Below, piece by piece: positions 1 through 8,564 of a stretch of 34,396 bases of DNA. The notes beneath the pieces were generated by a model. The model saw nothing but the letters and a program-made list of their open reading frames with translations, had not been told where the DNA came from and made no database searches. Each line of letters opens with the position of its first letter. Position 1 is the first letter of the stretch. Made by a program: the position numbers and the translations under genes. The stretch is taken from the IMG/VR virus record IMGVR_UViG_3300042543_000811, positions 1-34,396 of that record; one strand, 5' to 3'. The DNA is from a virus.

Positions 1-135
1 TGATCTGCTCTCCCAAGCCCGGAGGGCTGACACAACATCGTGTTGATTGGTGCAAACGAATTCATACGGATCTGCAATTCAAAATAAAACCTTGATAGGG
101 CTAGACTTTGGGTTTGGATTGGATATCCTTCTCCC

Positions 136-209
<74 letters not shown>

Positions 210-217
210 TTTTTTCT

Positions 218-248
218 AAAGCCGTCGGCCCCCTCCGACGGCTTTTTT
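218..248 (+). terminator. Rho-independent terminator after tRNA-Met
   Basis: A perfect stem, GCCGTCGG (221-228) with CCGACGGC (235-242), encloses a 6-nt loop. A-T pairs extend the base and a run of six T follows. It lies nine bases after the tRNA and should end its transcript. Confidence 0.9.
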
Positions 249-260
249 CTTTGCTATAAA

Positions 261-326
261 GTCGCTGATTTCTCCGAAATCAGACGCTCCTGTTGCTACG
301 ATCGTCGCTGATTTCTCCGAAATCAG
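261..326. repeat. Two identical 23-bp hairpin repeats
   Basis: The same 23-bp unit occurs at 261-283 and 304-326. Each ends in a perfect hairpin, CTGATTTC-TCC-GAAATCAG, with an 8-bp stem and 3-nt loop (265-283 and 308-326). The period is 43 bp. The position, between the tRNA terminator and the nucleotidyltransferase pair, would suit a REP-like element or a binding site for the downstream operon. There is no T-run, so these are unlikely to be terminators. Confidence 0.6.
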
Positions 327-413
327 CATCGCATCACTGATGCACCAAAAAAGCTACCAAGGCACAGGCAAACCTCCCCCACAATCAGCCATTAGCGATT
401 TACAATCAAACGC

Positions 414-672
414 ATGAACCCAGTTGCAAAGCATTCCGACACCTCCGACGAAGCATTAGAGATCCAATTGGAATGTTTCCGTAGGATGACGCCGCAGGAA
501 CGGATCGCAAAGATGAGCTCTTGGTCGAGCCAGATCAAGCGGATGGGTTTCGAAGCGATCCGGAGGAGGCATCCTGAGTACGACGATCTTCAGGTGCAGT
601 CCAAATTCATTGAGCTTACCTATGGGAAGGAGTTAGCGGAGGGATTTCGCAGATGTCTAGAGGGCAAAACGG

Positions 673-689
<17 letters not shown>
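414..689 (+). CDS. Small hypothetical protein paired with nucleotidyltransferase
   Basis: This is a 91-residue charged protein beginning at ATG. It has no membrane segment or recognised catalytic motif. The central part (MTPQERIAKM ... IRRRHPEYDD) and the ending (ELTYGKELAEGFR) resemble a small helical family that I recall lying directly before nucleotidyltransferase-fold genes in planctomycetes and other bacteria. The next gene starts inside this one, 17 nt before its end, so the two are probably translationally coupled. A toxin-antitoxin role is plausible from the pairing, with this as the small partner, but nothing in the protein alone proves it. Confidence 0.7.
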
Positions 690-1286
<597 letters not shown>

Positions 1287-1806
1287 CTGAACCGCTGGGT
1301 TGCGAACCAAAAATACCCAGGACTTATAAATGCAGGCCGACGTCCAAAAACGTCGGCCTGTTTGCTTTTTACGACTATTTTCTCAGTGTTTTTCGAGGTT
1401 TTAGGCTCTCGGATTCTCCCCGGAACGGCACCACTCTTGGCCAAGTTCCGATGATCTGCCGACGGTCTTGCCGCATCCTGGCCCCAAACTCTCGCGGTTC
1501 TCGGAGTCTCTTGGGAATCGGGGTTATACGAAGGTTGCGATCGGGTGTGGATTGGGAAACGAACAACGAAATTCCATTTTTTCCAGTGCGGTTAGGCGTT
1601 GGAACTGGCTCTTTGGCGGACCAGGACCATGCCAATTAGGTTAGACCGAAACAGCCTATGGCTACATAAAATTCTTGAAACTTTGCACGTGCCTGATATG
1701 ATTCGATTTCGGATCGAGGCCAGCTTGCGTGATAACATGCATTGGTGCGGTCTACAGGGTTTATGCTGATCCGTAAATAAACCTGTTAGCTGAAGAGGGC
1801 TTCGAT
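1287..1806. other. Intergenic region, no gene seen
   Basis: Apart from the terminator at 1333-1370, I see nothing supportable. Short open frames on both strands (around 1375-1640) overlap each other and lack a plausible start site or recognisable protein pattern. A purine-rich GAAGAGGG stretch at the far end is a likely ribosome-binding site for the TTG start at 1807. Confidence 0.5.
1333..1370 (+). terminator. Rho-independent terminator after second att copy
   Basis: An 11-bp perfect stem, CAGGCCGACGT (1333-1343) with ACGTCGGCCTG (1350-1360), encloses the loop CCAAAA and is followed by TTTGCTTTTT. It may be the original tRNA terminator, displaced by the island, or may serve the nucleotidyltransferase gene. 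Confidence 0.85.
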
Positions 1807-2247
1807 TTGCTACTGTATCACCGCACATGGGCCGTATCCGCCGGACATATTCTCCGCGGTGGCTTCGTCAATGGTATTGGAGGTTTTGTGTGGGTCGCCG
1901 ATTCCCCGGTTGAACCCGAAATGATGAAGGGGGGGCAAGGGGGCGGGGGTGACGTTGTGCTGCAGATCGAGATGCCTCGAAATGTGGTGGAGTCCCACCC
2001 ATTTGATGAACGGAAAAAGTACAAAGCGTACCGTATCCCAGCTGAGCAGCTGAACCTAGGCAAAGTTTCCTTGGCTTTCACAGATTACCAAGGGCTTTCT
2101 CGCAGACATCTGGTCACCTTTTTCGAGGAGGCGACGGCTGCCGAAGCGGTCGGCCATCCGAGAGGGCTGAAAGACTCAAAGTGGGCCAAGGCAGCAACCT
2201 ACCGGGAAGCGTTAGACTTCCTCGACGAGTTCGGGCGTTTGCAATGA
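1807..2247 (+). CDS. Hypothetical protein, possibly ADP-ribosyltransferase-like fold
   Basis: This is a 146-residue protein with a TTG start behind a good GAAGAGGG ribosome-binding site. The opening LYHRTWAVSAGHILRGGF, followed by a W-V-A-D-S-P strand and later GDVVLQIEMP, resembles small proteins with an LYHxT...IxxxGF...VWLSDxP pattern that I associate with ART/KptA-like folds. The C-terminal third is helical and charged. The pattern match is from memory and the C-terminal half is not diagnostic. It opens a run of + strand genes with defence-like or toxin-like content. An unrelated hypothetical protein remains possible. Confidence 0.6.
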   Translation: MLLYHRTWAVSAGHILRGGFVNGIGGFVWVADSPVEPEMMKGGQGGGGDVVLQIEMPRNVVESHPFDERKKYKAYRIPAEQLNLGKVSLAFTDYQGLSRRHLVTFFEEATAAEAVGHPRGLKDSKWAKAATYREALDFLDEFGRLQ

Positions 2248-2518
2248 TGGAGCAAGACGCCGAAATAGACGCTGCGAAGCTTGGTTTTATCAGACCTACG
2301 CCCACTGGCTAGCAATCTAAGTTCGGGAATTGACGGAGATCGACGGATTTGACATGATAGAGTCCGGGCCATGATCGTAACGCGTTCTGAATCCGCTCTC
2401 CGTTCCTCCTTGAACGCGGTTGTGGTGTCGTAGCGAATTCCGATGACCTTTTCAACTCAGCGGCTTTGGCAGAGTCCCTGCCTCTGGTTTTAAATAATTC
2501 GACCAAGTAGGAGTGGCA

Positions 2519-3151
2519 TTGGAACCTATCGAAACCGTACTCGATGATCTTAAGATCCGCGCTCGAGAACAACAAAACTACCTTGAAGCATTGGCAGAGT
2601 CATACGAACAAAGTGTTGCGTCCCTAGTCTTTCGTACTCGCTTCCTGCAGTTCGGTTCGCTAGCGCTCGCCTTGATTACACTTGCTATTCAATTCCTAAT
2701 AGGGAATCGTCAATCTGAGATGAGCGATTTGGTTGGACGAATCCAACTGATTTTGGCCGTCTCACTTGCTGTTACGGGAATTTGGGCGTTGGTCTATCAG
2801 TGGGATGGGATGCTAGAAAAACAGCGAGAAATTGTTGCAGCACTGCATCGTCTTGTGTCCGAGTATTCGATTTCCGAAACATCGGATTCTATCTCATTAA
2901 AAAAGATGAAAGACTGGGAACAGAAAAGAGTCGATGTGGAAACTCTAAGAAAACACAAACACGCAAGAATTCAGCAGCGGTTCTTTCAAATGGGTTATTG
3001 TCACGTTGCAAAAAAGTATCCTCAGTTTGGGATAAAGTGCAACGAGTGTAATCGTAGTTGGAAACCTGAATATGCACATCAGACAGCTTGGGCGTTCCTT
3101 CCTTGGATGAAAAAGTGTAGTAATTGCGGGATTATCTTAAATGACAGATAA
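2519..3151 (+). CDS. Two-TM SLATT-like membrane protein with C-terminal zinc ribbon
   Basis: The protein of about 210 residues has a charged N-terminal helix, then two hydrophobic segments at about 43-63 and 77-96. A long charged helical stretch follows, and the C-terminus carries CNEC and CSNC pairs about 22 residues apart, a probable zinc ribbon. Two TM helices followed by a cytoplasmic helical bundle is the layout of SLATT domains, predicted pore-forming effectors of nucleotide-activated defence systems. I chose TTG at 2519 because AGGAG (2509-2513) sits five bases before it; GTG at 2513 would overlap that site. The stop overlaps the next start, so the pair is coupled. No cyclase or sensor gene is adjacent, so the effector role is inference. 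Confidence 0.72.
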   Translation: MEPIETVLDDLKIRAREQQNYLEALAESYEQSVASLVFRTRFLQFGSLALALITLAIQFLIGNRQSEMSDLVGRIQLILAVSLAVTGIWALVYQWDGMLEKQREIVAALHRLVSEYSISETSDSISLKKMKDWEQKRVDVETLRKHKHARIQQRFFQMGYCHVAKKYPQFGIKCNECNRSWKPEYAHQTAWAFLPWMKKCSNCGIILNDR

Positions 3152-3416
3152 ATTGTTCGTGATCGCGTATAACCTGTTAAAAAATCATTCGGCAAAAGAA
3201 ATCAATGAGCTTGTTGCAACACTAACCGATTACAACGACCACTGTTTTGAAGGATCCCGTGCGGATTGCCTGCTAAATGGATGTGAGGGTCGTGGTAAAA
3301 GACCTGATCAAAAACAGATATCAGAATCCATCGAGCGATACAGGGCAAAATCTGCGCAAGACATCTACATGAGTTCAAGTACAGACAAATGCTCGTGCTG
3401 CGGTCGCAAATTCTGA
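3141..3416 (+). CDS. Small cysteine-containing hypothetical protein
   Basis: This is a 91-residue protein beginning at ATG inside the last codons of the SLATT-like gene (11-nt overlap). It has cysteines in the middle (CFEGSRADCLLNGC) and a C-terminal CSCCGRKF, which could bind zinc. There is no membrane segment. I do not recognise a family. Tight coupling to the membrane protein suggests an accessory or immunity-type partner, which is inference from position only. Confidence 0.65.
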   Translation: MTDKLFVIAYNLLKNHSAKEINELVATLTDYNDHCFEGSRADCLLNGCEGRGKRPDQKQISESIERYRAKSAQDIYMSSSTDKCSCCGRKF

Positions 3417-3532
3417 TAGGTGAAACTTTCGACCTAATTTCTCTGACGTTATGTTTCGCAATAGAATCCGTGTTGGTGAGGGATCGATCGACATGGTGGT
3501 TGTCTCGTCACAATTAACAGACTACGCGTTTT

Positions 3533-4357
3533 ATGAATCGACTCCAAGAAAAATACACGCTTTTCACCAAGCTCGGCGCACTTCTTGGGCCTTTGCAAAG
3601 GCTGGTTGACCATCCAGAGCAGTTCGACGAACAGGAGTCTGCAAGGGTCATAGCCAGGTACTGCGACGAGCATCAACGCCTCGCCAACGAGATGAACGTG
3701 TTCTCAAAAGGGGAACCGGGTCACGATTATCTCATTCAATACTCGCATTTCTTTACCGCCCTTCACGAGATCAGATTAGGTCTTCAGAACAATAAGAAGC
3801 TCGAAGATCTCCTGCCGGTTTCTTCAGCAAAGGCACAAGCTGCCATAGATTCCATTCCGGTGCATTCCCCGTCCGTAATCCTTGATGCTGGCAGTCCATT
3901 TACTGCGTACTGTCGACTGCGCGAACTCTGTGAAGTTGACGCTACATGCTCACTCGTTTGGCTTGATCCTTACTTGGATTACTCACTGTTTCATCGCTAT
4001 TTGCAACACGTCCGCCTCACGGCGACTATCACGATCGTCACCTGTGAGCCACATACGAATGCTCGACCTCGCGATCACCAACGGTGGGCAGCGTTCCTCG
4101 ATATCTCTCGTCTATTTGCCAGCGAACGAACGCATTCCACCTATCGACTCGTCGTACAAAAGTCGCTGCACGATCGCTGGCTCATGCTTGACGAAAAACG
4201 GATTTACAATTTGGGTGGTTCGGCCAAAGACGCAGCGACGAGAGATGACTTCACAATCTCAACAGTTGATTCAACGTCGGTAAATCTCGCGGCGATCGCT
4301 CGGAATTTAAACGCTGGCACCGAATTGTTTGGCCCATCAACGCCGAACCACGCTTGA
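3533..4357 (+). CDS. Phospholipase D-like domain protein
   Basis: The 274-residue protein has a helical N-terminal half (1-105) and an alpha/beta C-terminal half. The latter contains WLDPYLD (143-149) and then HDRWLMLDE with a downstream LGGSAKD (213-232). The order H-x-R/K-x4-D followed by GGS matches the half-site of phospholipase D/MIT_C-like domains, with arginine where HKD enzymes have lysine. A single half-site implies a dimeric active site, or a degenerate site used for binding. Single-HKD proteins of this sort occur in defence loci as nucleases or effectors. It stands alone, about 115 nt after the preceding gene and 220 nt before the next. Confidence 0.7.
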   Translation: MNRLQEKYTLFTKLGALLGPLQRLVDHPEQFDEQESARVIARYCDEHQRLANEMNVFSKGEPGHDYLIQYSHFFTALHEIRLGLQNNKKLEDLLPVSSAKAQAAIDSIPVHSPSVILDAGSPFTAYCRLRELCEVDATCSLVWLDPYLDYSLFHRYLQHVRLTATITIVTCEPHTNARPRDHQRWAAFLDISRLFASERTHSTYRLVVQKSLHDRWLMLDEKRIYNLGGSAKDAATRDDFTISTVDSTSVNLAAIARNLNAGTELFGPSTPNHA

Positions 4358-4610
4358 AATGCGGTATAAATCGATCTTGAATCGCTGTCGGGCACTCGCC
4401 ACACCACCTCATTCCTGTATTCTCAAAGATGTCATCTGGTATACTGATCTATTGGGAATTGCTATCTCGCACAGCGGAATTTAACCCCATAAAACATGCC
4501 CATGTCGGGTCCAACTAATCACAGGCAACGAACTCGGCAGCCAGGGCAGCTTTGAATTCCACGCGACATGCACCGGCCCAATGTCCCGAATCGTTAGAAG
4601 CAGAAAGCCT

Positions 4611-5381
4611 ATGGAAACACCATTTATCTCCGAGCTAGAATCACTTTTAGGAACCCTTGCTCGCCTCTTCGCGTCCGAGGGCGCAGCACTTGAGGTGGCG
4701 TTGCTCACGTACTCAAAGCCGGAAATCCTCGAGGAACACTACAACAATTGGAACGGCGGAACAACTTATTACTCGCTAACACTTCATCTTCCACTGAAGC
4801 TATTCACGCAGGTAGAACACCAGAAAGAAGGCATCGAATCGCGGTTGTCCGAACGCCTAAAGGTTTTTGGTTCTTCGGGTGATCGTGACATTCTCTCCTC
4901 GGTGAAGATACGACCAGCCGTTGTCGATGATCCTCAGTGGCGAGAAAAGTCTCACGCATGGCTAACCGGCGCGTCGGTAAACAATCAAGGGCGCGTGCGA
5001 TCTGCTAACGTCGCACCACTCGCCGAAAACGGATTGCTGTTTCGGTCTCAGCAAGAGATCAATCTGTACAAAGCGCTCAAATCGCAAGGCGTGTCATTTG
5101 CACCTCTTGCGGTGTTCATTCGAGGGGGCGATTCCTACCGTCGAATCGAGCCCGACTTTTTCATCGTACGCAATGGTTTCTCTATGGTGGTTGAGGTGGA
5201 CGGCGACACGGTCCACACAGAGACTCCGGAAGAAGCACATGCAAGAACAACCATGCTCCAGCATGAAGGCGTCCACATCGAAAGAATACGCGCCTCTGAG
5301 TGCGATACGCTCGAAAAAGCACAGGCGTCCGCACGGTCTCTGCTGGAGACGATGAAGAAAGTTAAAGAGTCACGTAAATAG
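4611..5381 (+). CDS. PD-(D/E)XK-like (DUF559-type) nuclease-domain protein
   Basis: Residues 1-140 form an unassigned alpha/beta domain with a YNNWNGGTTYYSL segment. The C-terminal 110 residues look like a Vsr/DUF559-type nuclease: RSQQEINLYKAL with an acidic residue at about 149, then EPDFFI (PD at 181-182) and VVEVDGD (195-197). The usual catalytic lysine is replaced (EVD), as in Vsr-like relatives, so activity is likely but not certain. ATG at 4611 is chosen because the conserved-looking part (METPFISEL) starts there; ATG at 4581 would add ten basic residues. The gene lies alone between the PLD-like and RES genes and is probably a defence factor. Confidence 0.72.
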   Translation: METPFISELESLLGTLARLFASEGAALEVALLTYSKPEILEEHYNNWNGGTTYYSLTLHLPLKLFTQVEHQKEGIESRLSERLKVFGSSGDRDILSSVKIRPAVVDDPQWREKSHAWLTGASVNNQGRVRSANVAPLAENGLLFRSQQEINLYKALKSQGVSFAPLAVFIRGGDSYRRIEPDFFIVRNGFSMVVEVDGDTVHTETPEEAHARTTMLQHEGVHIERIRASECDTLEKAQASARSLLETMKKVKESRK

Positions 5382-5405
5382 CTTAATATTGAGTAGAGAA
5401 TCAGA

Positions 5406-6011
5406 ATGTCTGGCGAGAACTTCAAGTCCGAATACCGTGATTTCCGAAACTCTGTTGTTACGGGAAGGCGGTTTGTTATGGAAGAGCGGGCGGTTAGATT
5501 TCTTGATGGCGTTCGCAACAGTGTCCCGGAAAAAGTCGTCAAATTGCCGAAGGGAACAATTGTCTACAGAGCGCAACTCGGATATCGACAGAATGATTCT
5601 ACTGATCCCCCTAGTCCATTGAATTGCCACGAAACAAAGAGAATGCTTCCGAGCGGTAATTATGTGGGTCAGGGCAGGGCAAATTCTGATCGAAAAGTTG
5701 TGTTTTACGCTGCGAATAACAAAGAGACCGCAATCAAAGAGATGCGACCGTGGATTGGATCTTATGTCTCTGTCGCTGCGTTTAAGATCAAAAGAGAACT
5801 CAAGATTGTTGATTTCTTCAGTTCCTACGGCGGTTTACATCAAAGCTTTGCATTTGCGATGAAACGAAAAACGATGTCTGCTAAAGAGTTCGACGACTAT
5901 GTTTGGCATTCAATAGGAGAGGCATTTTGCCAGCCTGTAACGATTTCGGATGATCCGCTTGGATATTTGCCGACCCAAATTATAGCTGAATTAATTGAGT
6001 CTCTAGGTTAA
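5406..6011 (+). CDS. RES-domain protein (NAD+-degrading toxin family)
   Basis: The 201-residue product carries the RES-domain pattern. VYRAQLGYR (53-61) supplies the conserved arginine. GQGRANSDRKVVFYAA (88-103) is the usual G-R-x-N...FYA segment, and TAIKEMRPWIG (108-118) supplies the glutamate. VSVAAF follows, and the C-terminal YLPTQIIAELIE matches the family's end. Known RES proteins (for example MbcT) degrade NAD+ and are neutralised by an Xre-type antitoxin encoded beside them. Here the upstream gene is a nuclease-like protein and no antitoxin-like HTH gene is adjacent, so this is either an orphan or controlled differently. The gene converges on the truncated phage module, 26 nt from its last gene. 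Confidence 0.85.
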   Translation: MSGENFKSEYRDFRNSVVTGRRFVMEERAVRFLDGVRNSVPEKVVKLPKGTIVYRAQLGYRQNDSTDPPSPLNCHETKRMLPSGNYVGQGRANSDRKVVFYAANNKETAIKEMRPWIGSYVSVAAFKIKRELKIVDFFSSYGGLHQSFAFAMKRKTMSAKEFDDYVWHSIGEAFCQPVTISDDPLGYLPTQIIAELIESLG

Positions 6012-6037
6012 GGTCCAACATCACCTGTGGTCATCGG

Positions 6038-6466
6038 TTATCTCCAGAGACGATAGGTTAGGGTTAAGACGCTTGTGAATTGCATCATGGTCTCCAGATG
6101 GTCTGGAGCATAAATCTGGTTGTTCTCGACGCTGATGAAACGAGCACCCGGATAGCTTGCCAGCGGATTTGCACGCAAATAGTCGCTGATCTCTTCAACC
6201 AGAAGCATCATTGCATCGATGGTTGCCATTTCATTTTTTGTTTTCTTTTGGATGCCGACATCGATCTGGTAGTCGAAGTTGTCACGCGAGCGATCCAGCG
6301 ATGAAGTGCTGAGCCCCTTGGGTACGACCGAGACTTTTAATCCCGACATCGTTTTAAGATCGTAGATGGGCAGATACAGTCGCTGCGCAGTAAACGGCTG
6401 GCTGAAGCTAATGCCGTTTAGCTCTGCGGTGATTGCATCTGCGATAGCTACGATGTTCGCGGGCAT
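6038..6466 (-). CDS. Phage head-tail joining/completion-type protein
   Basis: This 142-residue protein starts at ATG overlapping the stop of the previous gene by one base (ATGA). The opening MPANIVAIADAITAELNG, a central conserved-looking FDYQIDVGIQKK strand, and the final TLTYRLW resemble small phage proteins that bridge head and tail. It is the last gene of the head module and no tail gene follows. Function is assigned mainly by position. The exact family (minor tail, tail completion or head-tail connector) is not determined. Confidence 0.65.
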   Translation of the reverse strand: MPANIVAIADAITAELNGISFSQPFTAQRLYLPIYDLKTMSGLKVSVVPKGLSTSSLDRSRDNFDYQIDVGIQKKTKNEMATIDAMMLLVEEISDYLRANPLASYPGARFISVENNQIYAPDHLETMMQFTSVLTLTYRLWR

Positions 6467-6846
6467 CAGGTGATTCCGATTTCCTTGGTATGGATTCGAT
6501 ACAGGCTGCGATGAGGATCCGACCAGCGCCAAGCAGGTTCTCCACCGGGTGCGTTGACTTCGTAGGTGTAGACTTTGGTTCCAACGGTCTCGAGGATCGT
6601 GTCACCACGCTCTGGTGTGATCGCCGATCCAGCTATGATCAAATCGGAGGGAGCGATGAGGAAATCACGGTCGGTCCATTGCATCCGGATCCCACCGTAA
6701 CCGTCATCGAGTTTCATCAGCGTCCGGCCTATCGTGGCCAAGACGCTTACTTGATTCGTACCTCGCACATAAACCACAGCGATTGAGGCATGCGATTTGA
6801 GCTTGCTTGCAAGCCACTGCTGGCCCATGCGAAGTAGATCCGGCAT
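6466..6846 (-). CDS. Phage head-completion-type protein
   Basis: The 126-residue product begins at ATG nine bases after the stop of the trypsin-like gene and shares one base with the next. Beta-rich segments (ASIAVVYVRGTNQVSVLAT, FLIAPSDLI, WRWSDPHRSLYRIHTKEIG) suit a small capsid-connector or stabilisation protein, as found between capsid and tail genes. I do not recognise a precise family. The assignment rests on gene order in the module. Confidence 0.62.
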   Translation of the reverse strand: MPDLLRMGQQWLASKLKSHASIAVVYVRGTNQVSVLATIGRTLMKLDDGYGGIRMQWTDRDFLIAPSDLIIAGSAITPERGDTILETVGTKVYTYEVNAPGGEPAWRWSDPHRSLYRIHTKEIGIT

Positions 6847-6854
6847 CGCTTCAC

Positions 6855-8114
6855 CTAGGTCTTAATGGTGGGCGGCTGATTGGTAGGTGGCTGATTGTTT
6901 TGTTCCAAAAGCTTGAGCAGGGTTTGGTACTGATCCATGAGCTTTTTGAACTGCTCGTCATCGAGCACCGCATTGCCACGTTGCTTCCTGGCATTGCGAA
7001 GTGCCTGAAGTACCAGCGGAATTCCATACTGCAAGCCCAACAGCAAAGCGATGCTCGAACCAGCCGAAGTGGCGATCAGTCCCCCCGGAGTCCACTGCGG
7101 GCCGATTCGGAGTCGATCCGTGATGATCCCTGAATCCTCTGGCTCACGTTGCGAGGGTCGGAGCTTAGGACGATCCACGATCGAGTCGATCAGATCTTCC
7201 TGGGTGTCTGCCTGGGCTAGAAAGCCGAGTGGAACCTGCATAGGCTCTCCGTAGATCGTCGACGGAACCTGAACGATCTCTTTGCTTTCATCGATTTGGC
7301 AACTCACCTCGCGAGCGCCCGCTGGAAGTCCCTCGAGGGTTGCAGGTAGCTTGCCTCGCATCGCGCTAAGTAAAAATGGGGTCGATTGGCCTAGTCCTTC
7401 TCCACCACCGGCCCAGGTAAGCAAGCCAACGACTCGGGGCCCATCGTCGCTATAGTCAACGATGCTCGAACCGCTTCGGCCACCGATCGCTTCAGGTTTC
7501 CAGGAAAGAAGTTGGCCTTCTTTGCGGTTTAGCCGTAGCACTTGCAGGCTGGGCCATTCACATCTTGGGCATCCGAAGGTCGTGATGAGTGATTGGGTGT
7601 TCGGGTAGCGATCGGCGATCGGGATCGGTTCGACATCCCTTGCGAATGCTCCATTGCACTTCAGTAGTGCAAAGTCGACGCTAGTTCCACGTCCGTATCC
7701 CGAAGCAATGATCGATGCAGTTCCCCGCTCGCTCGATCCGTTGGTGTTCCAACGTTCCACGTTGACGGTTCGACCACGCGTGGTACCGGCCACATGGGCG
7801 TTGGTAAGTACGATCGCGTTTCCATCAGATGTGCGGCCTACAACTGTCCCGCTACCGCAGACATTGTTTACTGTAACTCGCACCGTTGCTCGGATGACCT
7901 GATCAAATCGATCGAGACTTTGAGCTTGGGTTCTAAGCCCCGATCTTGCAGTTTCGAAGGTTAGATTCTCTTTGAGTGGATCCAAGACAATCGTCCCGGG
8001 CATACTCTGCACGATCGGACAATTGCCATCTGGGCAGATCCGATCTTGGGCAAAGCCTATGCTGCCAAAGGTGGCAGCAACCATAAACAACAGAGCAAAA
8101 CATTTGCTTTTCAT
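6855..8114 (-). CDS. Secreted, membrane-anchored trypsin-like serine protease
   Basis: The 419-residue protein starts with a signal peptide (hydrophobic core about 6-20, likely cleavage after GFA at 22). A trypsin-fold domain follows with an apparent complete triad: His107 in TNAHV, Asp147 in SVDFALL, and Ser214 in GGRSGSS. The motif before the histidine (CGSGTVV) is typical of HtrA/trypsin-like enzymes. A hydrophobic segment at about 344-370 followed by basic residues suggests a C-terminal membrane anchor, and the tail is Gln/Pro-rich. No PDZ domain is evident. It lies in a phage head operon between the cement and head-completion genes, an unusual place for an exported protease. Possible roles are lysis, superinfection exclusion or surface modification, all inferred. 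Confidence 0.82.
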   Translation of the reverse strand: MKSKCFALLFMVAATFGSIGFAQDRICPDGNCPIVQSMPGTIVLDPLKENLTFETARSGLRTQAQSLDRFDQVIRATVRVTVNNVCGSGTVVGRTSDGNAIVLTNAHVAGTTRGRTVNVERWNTNGSSERGTASIIASGYGRGTSVDFALLKCNGAFARDVEPIPIADRYPNTQSLITTFGCPRCEWPSLQVLRLNRKEGQLLSWKPEAIGGRSGSSIVDYSDDGPRVVGLLTWAGGGEGLGQSTPFLLSAMRGKLPATLEGLPAGAREVSCQIDESKEIVQVPSTIYGEPMQVPLGFLAQADTQEDLIDSIVDRPKLRPSQREPEDSGIITDRLRIGPQWTPGGLIATSAGSSIALLLGLQYGIPLVLQALRNARKQRGNAVLDDEQFKKLMDQYQTLLKLLEQNNQPPTNQPPTIKT

Positions 8115-8175
8115 AGTGATCCCTGCGATGAAAATGGAGCGGAAATCTGTGGTGAAGCGGTAAGCAGAACCTGCG

Positions 8176-8505
8176 TTACTGACTCAGACGCATACGGACC
8201 GTGGTGTCGGCCGATGCCGCAGCACGAACGACTTTGCCGATGGACTTGTTCCCTGCGGAGGTGGTGGTCACGACGTTTGCGGTGTCATCCCAATAGAGGA
8301 TGGTCCCGACGGTAAAGGCCACGCCAGTGTTCTTGTTGAAGTCAAAGACCCCATCGACAGCAAGCGAACCGAGTTCCCCTGCTGCAATAGGACGAACCGT
8401 AACTCCCACAAGATCGCCTTGGACGACCACGTCTCCGGATGCAAGAGCACCCACGGGGGTGTGATCGATGTAATGACCTTCTTGGATGAATGTTGCCTGT
8501 GGCAT
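8176..8505 (-). CDS. DUF2190 capsid decoration (cement) protein
   Basis: The 109-residue protein has the DUF2190 pattern: an opening FIQEGHYIDHTPVGALASGDVV, a central GVTVRPIAAGELGSLAVDGVFDF, a YWDDTANVVTTTSAGNKSIGKVV strand, and the end TVRMRLS. This family binds the outside of phage capsids and stabilises them. It lies just after the capsid fusion gene, the usual location. Length is normal and the protein appears intact. Confidence 0.88.
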   Translation of the reverse strand: MPQATFIQEGHYIDHTPVGALASGDVVVQGDLVGVTVRPIAAGELGSLAVDGVFDFNKNTGVAFTVGTILYWDDTANVVTTTSAGNKSIGKVVRAAASADTTVRMRLSQ

Positions 8506-8564
8506 GTTTTGTGAACCTCAATCAGTGAATCGGATCAAACAATAGACGACGGGTCAGGTAAGGC

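Noticed and set aside
265-326. Possible CRISPR repeats
   Set aside because: There are only two units, each a self-complementary hairpin, with no array or cas gene.
1375-1640. Short overlapping frames on both strands
   Set aside because: There is no ribosome site and no family pattern, and the two strands' frames cover each other; treated as intergenic.
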